Shown here one piece after another: positions 10,001 through 11,702 of a stretch of DNA of 11,702 nt. The translations under genes were made by a program, and so were the position numbers. Positions within the stretch are counted from its first letter, which is position 1. Each line of letters starts with the position of its first letter. This DNA is from Pelagophyceae sp. CCMP2097 (Eukaryota; Sar; Pelagophyceae): contig MU657188.1 of the NCBI GenBank assembly GCA_026770575.1, positions 106,478 to 118,179 of the forward strand. The letters run 5' to 3'. The notes beneath the pieces are model-generated. The model did not search any database. It saw only the letters and a list, made by a program, of their open reading frames with translations, and was not told the DNA's origin.

Positions 10001-10343
10001 ACCTGGGGGGTCTGACAAAACGGGGCCTTTCGCGGCCCTCGAAAGGGGCCGCCGTCGAAAGAGACGCCGGAGGCGAGCGATTCGTGACCACGGTCTCACT
10101 TGTACGAGTGTCTCTGTCACTCTCTCGCTGTAGGCAAGTACAAGGGCGGCGGTGCGTCGCAACAGTCGCCCCCGAGGCCCTCGAGGGCCGCCGGGCTCGG
10201 CCCGAGAGGAGGGCCGCCGGGGAGGCCTTGCGAATCGGGCTGTTGGAGAGTGCGAGAGTGGCGATGGCCAAAACCCGCCCCGCGCAGGCGCCGACGGCAA
10301 GGCGGCTACGAAGTCGACGTTTGTTCCGAACTACAGCTACTAA
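889..10343 (+). CDS. FBA: Class I fructose-1,6-bisphosphate aldolase, 13 exons, 358 residues
   Basis: The enzyme reversibly cleaves fructose 1,6-bisphosphate into dihydroxyacetone phosphate and glyceraldehyde 3-phosphate in glycolysis and gluconeogenesis. It is of the Schiff-base (metal-independent) class and probably cytosolic, as no leader precedes the conserved N-terminal YAKEL. Exons: 889-1037, 1184-1278, 3237-3301, 3425-3510, 3610-3675, 6126-6186, 6239-6364, 6790-6915, 8041-8174, 8387-8406, 9915-9989, 10134-10151, 10288-10343 (1077 nt). Key residues, rabbit muscle numbering in brackets: D30 (D33), K103 (K107), K142 (K146), R144 (R148), E183 (E187), E185 (E189), Schiff-base K225 (K229), S266 (S271), R298 (R303), C-terminal Y358 (Y363). 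Length and block order match the family with no gap or stop. Start chosen by Kozak context and alignment. Introns 1, 6 and 7 are GC-AG; the other nine are GT-AG. Splice sites are inferred from homology, without transcript evidence. Confidence 0.93.
1184..1278 (+). CDS. FBA: Aldolase exon 2 (residues 50-82)
   Basis: It encodes [15 protein letters not shown], then [12 protein letters not shown]. The acceptor is cgcttag followed by g and the donor is gtaatt. The single base t at 1278 joins cg of exon 3 to give S82, so the ETLY-to-GTPF spacing equals that of the animal enzyme. Confidence 0.92.
1279..3236 (+). repeat. Intron 2 (1958 bp) with a GGGCCC-type decayed minisatellite
   Basis: This is a GT-AG intron (gtaatt...aaaatag). 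From about 1330 to 3125 it consists of diverged tandem units of 12-13 bp around the phrases CTCGCAAGGGCCC and CTCGTACGGGCCC, rich in the palindrome GGGCCC. The unit is not a multiple of three and is poor in stops, so several frames stay open for 100-320 codons with Arg/Gly/Pro-rich translations. These are not genes. The last 100 bases before the acceptor repeat a tgtgtcattttgcgt / tgtgaccattttgcgt phrase (about 3176-3222) that lies outside the array. Confidence 0.8.
3237..3301 (+). CDS. FBA: Aldolase exon 3 (residues 82-103)
   Basis: It encodes [21 protein letters not shown] and ends exactly after K103, the substrate-binding lysine of the IKVDKG block. The acceptor is aaaatag and the donor is gtaaag. 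This is the only exon whose first base is not G. Confidence 0.93.
3425..3510 (+). CDS. FBA: Aldolase exon 4 (residues 104-131 and two bases of 132)
   Basis: It encodes [14 protein letters not shown], then [13 protein letters not shown]. It follows a 123-bp GT-AG intron (3302-3424, acceptor gttctag). The donor is gtgggt. It ends aa and needs the g of exon 5 to complete the lysine codon. Confidence 0.93.
3511..3609 (+). other. Intron 4 (99 bp) with clustered pyrimidine-TAG motifs
   Basis: This is a GT-AG intron. Near its 5' end it has ttctacag, ttctatag and ttctctag in close succession, followed by a pyrimidine-rich stretch to the real acceptor gctttttag. The early TAGs resemble acceptors used elsewhere in this gene and may be decoys or parts of recursive or alternative splicing. 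Confidence 0.75.
3610..3675 (+). CDS. FBA: Aldolase exon 5 (residues 132-153 and two bases of 154)
   Basis: It encodes [22 protein letters not shown], with K142 and R144 of the FAKWR motif. The donor gtatac follows the bases cc, which with g of exon 6 give P154. This keeps the five-residue loop between KI and SDLSI seen in other class I aldolases. Confidence 0.92.
3676..4050 (+). other. Intron 5, upstream part: short local repeats
   Basis: This GC-rich intronic DNA begins with the donor gtatac. A tcgggac phrase recurs three times at about 3758-3796, and a cccttaa / cccttcacgggat phrase recurs at about 3978-4030. No coding block of aldolase and no RNA gene is visible. Confidence 0.55.
4051..5545 (+). 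repeat. Intron 5 minisatellite, GACGGTCC type
   Basis: Dense diverged tandem repeats share the core GACGGTCC or GACGGCCC. Well-kept stretches show units of about 21 bp (for example GACGGTCCGATGCGGCCCCTC near 4330), seemingly made of two half-units. A local gcgacaggaccc duplication lies near 5388-5412. Long Arg/Pro-rich frames occur on both strands as a by-product of the repeat. Confidence 0.8.
5546..6125 (+). other. Intron 5, downstream part: no repeats, no recognised gene
   Basis: This is less repetitive sequence from the end of the array to the acceptor ccatatag (6125). The whole intron is 3676-6125, 2450 bp. I found no conserved protein block and no RNA gene here. Confidence 0.55.
6126..6186 (+). 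CDS. FBA: Aldolase exon 6 (residues 154-174)
   Basis: It encodes [20 protein letters not shown], matching the ENAxxLARYAxICQ block. It ends in cacag and is followed by a GC donor (gcgcgg). Confidence 0.92.
6187..6238 (+). other. Intron 6, 52-nt GC-AG intron flanked by an 11-bp direct repeat
   Basis: The exon 6 end and the intron end both read ctcacaggcgc across the splice point (6180-6190 and 6232-6242). Within that shared 11-mer only one cut gives an AG acceptor, and it forces a GC donor. Inside, gagcgggg (6199-6206) and ccccgctc (6227-6234) are inverted repeats, and ggggttcccaacccc forms a small hairpin. Removing exactly this segment gives ISQ-AHGLVP, as expected for aldolase. Confidence 0.85.
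6239..6364 (+). CDS. FBA: Aldolase exon 7 (residues 175-216)
   Basis: It encodes [18 protein letters not shown], then [19 protein letters not shown]183 and E185 of the VEPE motif are active-site acids. It ends after the second His, directly before a GC donor (gcacaa). Confidence 0.93.
6365..6789 (+). other. Intron 7, 425-bp GC-AG intron
   Basis: It starts gcacaatcc and ends ttactctag. It contains three perfect copies of a 13-bp unit, cgggccggaagc plus a or g, at 6611-6649, and a ggccggg-rich patch at 6405-6465. The last 40 bases hold three acceptor-like sites in a row (ttctatag, cctatag, actctag), each followed by G. Homology picks the last. Confidence 0.85.
6611..6649 (+). repeat. 13-bp tandem repeat, three copies
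   Basis: The units are at 6611-6623, 6624-6636 and 6637-6649 and read cgggccggaagca, the last ending in g. The exact identity contrasts with the decayed arrays in introns 2, 5, 8 and 10, so this tract is probably recent. The period matches theirs but the sequence differs. Confidence 0.85.
6790..6915 (+). CDS. FBA: Aldolase exon 8 (residues 217-258), Schiff-base lysine
   Basis: It encodes [20 protein letters not shown], then a helix region ending [12 protein letters not shown]225 in LLKPN (codon 6814-6816) is the lysine that forms the imine with the ketose. After KPNM the usual V(T) is A-R, a small departure. The donor is gttgaa; the acceptor was actctag. Confidence 0.94.
6916..8040 (+). repeat. 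Intron 8 (1125 bp) with a 13-bp GAGACGGCCCCTC minisatellite
   Basis: This is a GT-AG intron, gttgaa...attcctatag. From about 6990 to 7735 the sequence parses into successive 13-mers such as GAGACGGCCATTC, AAAACGGCGCTTT, GAGACGGTGCCTC and GAAATGGCGCTTT, consensus GAGACGGCCCCTC, with few indels. The tail (7740-8040) is non-repetitive and has a hairpin with 9-bp arms (gccgcccgc 7965-7973, gcgggcggc 7979-7987). The reverse complement of this array occurs in intron 10. Confidence 0.88.
8041..8174 (+). CDS. FBA: Aldolase exon 9 (residues 259-302 and two bases of 303)
   Basis: It encodes [17 protein letters not shown], then [16 protein letters not shown]266 (LSGG) and R298 (GRALQ) bind substrate phosphate. 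The usual GGQS is GGMS here. It ends tc before the donor gtttgg. Confidence 0.94.
8175..8386 (+). other. Intron 9 (212 bp)
   Basis: This GT-AG intron (gtttgg...ctattag) is non-repetitive. It stays open in the exon 9 frame for most of its length, so retention would add an unrelated tail (FGTGADFGK...) before a stop in place of the conserved LKAW helix. Excision is required for a normal enzyme. Confidence 0.85.
8387..8406 (+). CDS. FBA: Aldolase exon 10, 20-nt micro-exon (residues 303-310)
   Basis: It encodes only S-CLEAWA-G, the counterpart of the conserved S(T/A)LKAWAG segment. Acceptor tattag followed by g and donor gtgcgt both fit. Both end codons are split. Without it the frame is lost (20 nt), so correct splicing is essential. 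Confidence 0.87.
8549..8701 (+). repeat. Intron 10 flanking direct repeat, copy A
   Basis: It shares ordered blocks with copy B: aacccgcgggtcgggtttgc, ttttgg, ccgtctttgagtgggt, aacccgacccc, and ttcggcacagattgaataac near its end. Within it ccgtctt and aagacgg can pair around the central block. The divergence from copy B is considerable, so the pair is old. Confidence 0.7.
9050..9690 (-). repeat. 13-bp minisatellite, reverse complement of the intron 8 array
   Basis: Units such as GAGGGGCCGTCTC, AAGGCGCCGTTTC and CAGGGGCCGTCTC follow one another at 13-bp spacing. Their reverse complements are the intron 8 units. In the transcript this stretch could pair with intron 8 across exons 9 and 10. Confidence 0.88.
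9717..9855 (+). repeat. Intron 10 flanking direct repeat, copy B
   Basis: It has the same block order as copy A (aacccacgggtcggatttgc, ttttggtcgacccgtctttg, aacccgaccc, tttggcacgaattgagcaac). Bases 9752-9800 form a strong hairpin with 12-bp outer arms (acccgtctttga / tcaaagacgggt) and an inner cgggtt / aacccg stem. Copy A keeps a weaker form of the same hairpin. Confidence 0.7.
9915..9989 (+). CDS. FBA: Aldolase exon 11 (residues 310-334 and one base of 335)
   Basis: It encodes [20 protein letters not shown], then DATM, matching the GKxENxxxAQxxxxxRxxAN helix near the C-terminus. The acceptor cacgtag is followed by gc, completing Gly 310. The donor is gtgcgg. Confidence 0.9.
10134..10151 (+). 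CDS. FBA: Aldolase exon 12, 18-nt micro-exon (residues 335-341)
   Basis: It encodes G-KYKGG-G, equal to the GKY or GTYKG segment of the flexible C-terminal tail. Acceptor cgctgtag, donor gtgcgt. It lies between introns of 144 bp (9990-10133) and 136 bp (10152-10287). Skipping it would keep the frame and shorten the tail by six residues. Confidence 0.82.
10152..10287 (+). other. Intron 12 (136 bp) with a 14-bp palindrome
   Basis: This is a GT-AG intron, gtgcgt...ccgcgcag. The perfect palindrome ggccctcgagggcc lies at 10176-10189 and resembles the array units of the larger introns, so a short stretch of the same repeat material has reached this intron. Intron 11 has a similar gcggccctcgaaaggggcc stretch (about 10031-10050). 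Confidence 0.75.
10288..10343 (+). CDS. FBA: Aldolase exon 13 (residues 341-358 and stop)
   Basis: It encodes [17 protein letters not shown] and TAA at 10341-10343. The terminal Tyr is the conserved residue that closes over the active site in class I aldolases. The stop codon lies inside the first unit of a 25-bp tandem repeat. Confidence 0.9.
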
Positions 10344-10400
10344 ATGCACGCCGAACTACAGCCACTAAACACACGCCGAACGACAAGTACTGAAAAGAAC
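10326..10400 (+). repeat. 25-bp imperfect tandem repeat, three units, spanning the aldolase stop codon
   Basis: The units start at 10326, 10351 and 10376. The first two read ccgaactacagc(t/c)actaaa then (t/c)(g/a)cacg; the third is diverged (ccgaacgacaagtactgaaa...). Unit 1 encodes PNYSY-stop. The 25-bp period shifts frame by one each time, so units 2 and 3 read PNYSH-stop and PNDKY-stop in the other two frames. Confidence 0.85.
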
Positions 10401-10660
10401 CGCCGACGAGCCCGGCGCGCCCCGGACGACGAAGAGCCCCCCTGCGATAAAACCCCGCGTGCATCCGACGCCCCCCGGCGTGGCGATAATACGATGCCCC
10501 TCTAGACTACGCTAGACGATGCCCGCGCGACGCAGGCAGAGCCCCGGATATGAGTTCGGGTTTCCCTGAATTACTAGAGCAGGCTCGTGTCGAGCCTACA
10601 CGGACTCTCTGCGTGCGCCGCCGATCTGCATTGGAGTCGCACACTGCACCCACCGCCACT
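10401..10660. other. Intergenic, no recognised feature
   Basis: This GC-rich DNA downstream of aldolase should contain its 3' untranslated region and cleavage site, but no standard polyadenylation signal is obvious. An acgatgccc phrase occurs twice (about 10491-10500 and 10516-10526) around a tctagactacgctaga near-palindrome. There is no coding signal. Confidence 0.45.
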
Positions 10661-10683
10661 TTCCGGAATATAAATTAACACCC
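10661..10683. promoter_or_regulatory. TATA-like AT-rich motif, tentative
   Basis: The stretch ccggaatataaattaacacc sits in GC-rich surroundings a few bases upstream of ATG 10686, which opens the interrupted frame described next. It could be a core promoter element, but only base composition supports this. Confidence 0.2.
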
Positions 10684-10685
10684 TC

Positions 10686-11048
10686 ATGCCTCATATGGCG
10701 AGTCTGGATGTATACTTTTTGGGGCGTCATCACCGCGCGTCGCTCTCACGGCCATATCAATTTTGGCTCCAGGCCGATGAGTAGAGCTGCGATCATCACT
10801 CATCACTTTTCGGGCTCTGGACGCCCTCCAACTCCGCCCCGGTGGCAAAGTGCGTGACCTCGGAGGCGTTATCCACGCTCAACGTAAGTGCGAATGGATA
10901 CCGCCTCCGAGGTGCGGCACTTTGGCCCTCCTGCCATCTCCGGAAATCAATTAGTCTGTTTCCACCATATTCCCGGGTTTCCCCCCTTCGTGGTGGACCT
11001 AAGACCCCGTTTTTAAACTCCAAAATTGCCTCGATTGACCTCTCCTAA
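10686..11048 (+). other. Interrupted open frame of uncertain status (121 codons with one internal TAG)
   Basis: From ATG 10686 the frame runs 32 codons (MPHMASLDVYFLGRHH..., ending FWLQADE) to TAG at 10782-10784. It then stays open to TAA at 11046-11048 (including TSEALSTLNVSANGYRL and KTPFLNSKIASIDLS). Codon use is less GC-ending than in aldolase, and an opposite-strand frame (10796-11023) is also open. I do not recognise a family. It may be a degraded coding sequence or a repeat-derived segment, or chance openness around the hairpin at 10846-10924. Confidence 0.25.
10846..10924. repeat. Long near-perfect hairpin (79 nt)
   Basis: The arms pair as caaagtgc/gcactttg (8 bp), a 3x3 internal loop, acctcggaggcg/cgcctccgaggt (12 bp), one mismatch, then tatcc/ggata (5 bp), with a 21-nt loop. 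That is 25 pairs in a 79-nt span. It lies outside any firm gene. Confidence 0.75.
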
Positions 11049-11120
11049 TCCCGTATTTTTTTCGACCTGTGTGAGAGCCAGCAAGAGCACGTCGATGCTT
11101 CTTCGCATCATTCTGTTTCT
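11049..11120. other. Spacer before the AT-rich satellite
   Basis: This short transition contains a T-run (atttttttcg) and a small gatgc/gcatc hairpin near 11094-11109. No gene is visible. Confidence 0.4.
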
Positions 11121-11608
11121 TCATAATTAGTTAATTAATTATTAATTATCATAATTAATTAATTAATTAATTATCATTTAATTCATTATCATAATTAATT
11201 AATAAATATTAATTATCATAATTAATTATTTAATTAATTTAATTAATTAATTATGATATTAAATAATTATCATAATTAATTATTTAATATTGATTAATTA
11301 ATTAATTAATTATCATAATTAATTAATTAAATTAATTAAATAATTAATTATGATAATTAATATTGATTAATTATTGATTAATTAATTAATTAATTATCAT
11401 AATTAATTAATTAATTCATCATCATCATCATAATTAATTTATTATTATATAATTAGTTAATTATCATAATTAATTAATTAATTATCATAATTAATTAATT
11501 AATATTAATTATCATAATTATTTATTTAATATTAATTAATTAATTAATTATCATAATTAATTAATTAATTATTCATCATAATTAATTAATTAATTATTAT
11601 ATAATTAG
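11121..11608. repeat. TTAATTAA / ATCAT low-complexity satellite
   Basis: Almost five hundred bases consist of aattaattaatt runs broken by atcat or atgat, giving units near 17 bp (aattaattaattatcat), with a local catcatcatcatcat run near 11416-11430. The near absence of G and C contrasts sharply with the rest of the window. Both strands read alike because TTAATTAA is palindromic. It may mark a scaffold gap edge, a matrix-attachment type region or plain microsatellite growth. Confidence 0.9.
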
Positions 11609-11702
11609 GCCGCAAGAAATTAATTCCTTGTTTAGCGTCGGACCGATTCCAAGATTTGATCAATAGCTCAATAGGTTATTGTAAATTGTAAATTGTAAAA
11701 GG
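11609..11702. other. Window end, no recognised gene
   Basis: This sequence of mixed composition follows the satellite. Three short units taaattg, taaattg, taaaagg close the window (about 11680-11702). Nothing coding can be supported in so short a stretch. Confidence 0.4.

Noticed and set aside
9915..10018. Aldolase ending at the in-frame TGA after [12 protein letters not shown]
   Set aside because: This would omit the C-terminal tail and terminal Tyr. A gtgcgg donor after ATG-G and the downstream KYKGG and PNYSY blocks show that splicing continues.
889..10343. Aldolase as a broken pseudogene with scattered frameshifts
   Set aside because: Every gap has consistent splice sites, the spliced length is exactly that of the family, all catalytic residues are kept, and no stop falls inside the joined frame.
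1..11702. tRNA, rRNA or bacterial operon signals
   Set aside because: No cloverleaf, conserved rRNA block or ribosome-binding-site/operon arrangement could be found by eye.

Overview
This is a eukaryotic nuclear window from a GC-rich genome. The evidence is one protein assembled from 13 exons with matching splice sites, a Kozak-type start context, long repeat-filled introns and no bacterial operon layout. A GC-rich microalga or other protist (pelagophyte, haptophyte or dinoflagellate type) is a reasonable guess, but the lineage cannot be fixed from sequence alone. The high share of GC-AG introns and the almost invariant G after the acceptor AG would suit such a lineage.

The main content is a single class I fructose-1,6-bisphosphate aldolase gene on the + strand, start codon at 889 and stop at 10341-10343. 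I assembled it by matching each conserved aldolase block and then choosing splice sites that keep frame and alignment: 889-1037, 1184-1278, 3237-3301, 3425-3510, 3610-3675, 6126-6186, 6239-6364, 6790-6915, 8041-8174, 8387-8406, 9915-9989, 10134-10151, 10288-10343. These sum to 1077 nt, or 358 residues plus stop, which is the usual length of a plant or animal class I aldolase. All catalytic residues checked are present, including the Schiff-base lysine and the C-terminal tyrosine. The 12 introns make up 8378 of 9455 bp.

Layout. 1-162: end of a WD40-repeat reading frame (+). 163-482: non-coding, partly AT-rich. 483-639: a clearly coding terminal exon of an unidentified gene on the - strand. 640-888: probable intron end of that gene plus the aldolase 5' flank. 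889-10343: the aldolase gene. Introns 2, 5, 8 and 10 carry long decayed minisatellites, mostly built on a unit of about 13 bp. Arrays in introns 8 and 10 lie in opposite orientation around exons 9-10. 10326-10400: a 25-bp tandem repeat that contains the aldolase stop codon. 10400-11120: intergenic DNA with a 79-nt hairpin and an interrupted reading frame. 11121-11608: a TTAATTAA/ATCAT low-complexity satellite.

The coding content is ordinary, since aldolase is a housekeeping glycolysis and gluconeogenesis enzyme. The unusual part is the intron biology: three GC-AG introns, two micro-exons of 20 and 18 nt, a 52-nt intron flanked by an 11-bp direct repeat, minisatellite arrays confined to introns, and an intron-borne unit bounded by diverged direct repeats of about 140 bp. 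I see no defence system, mobile-element protein, rRNA or tRNA.
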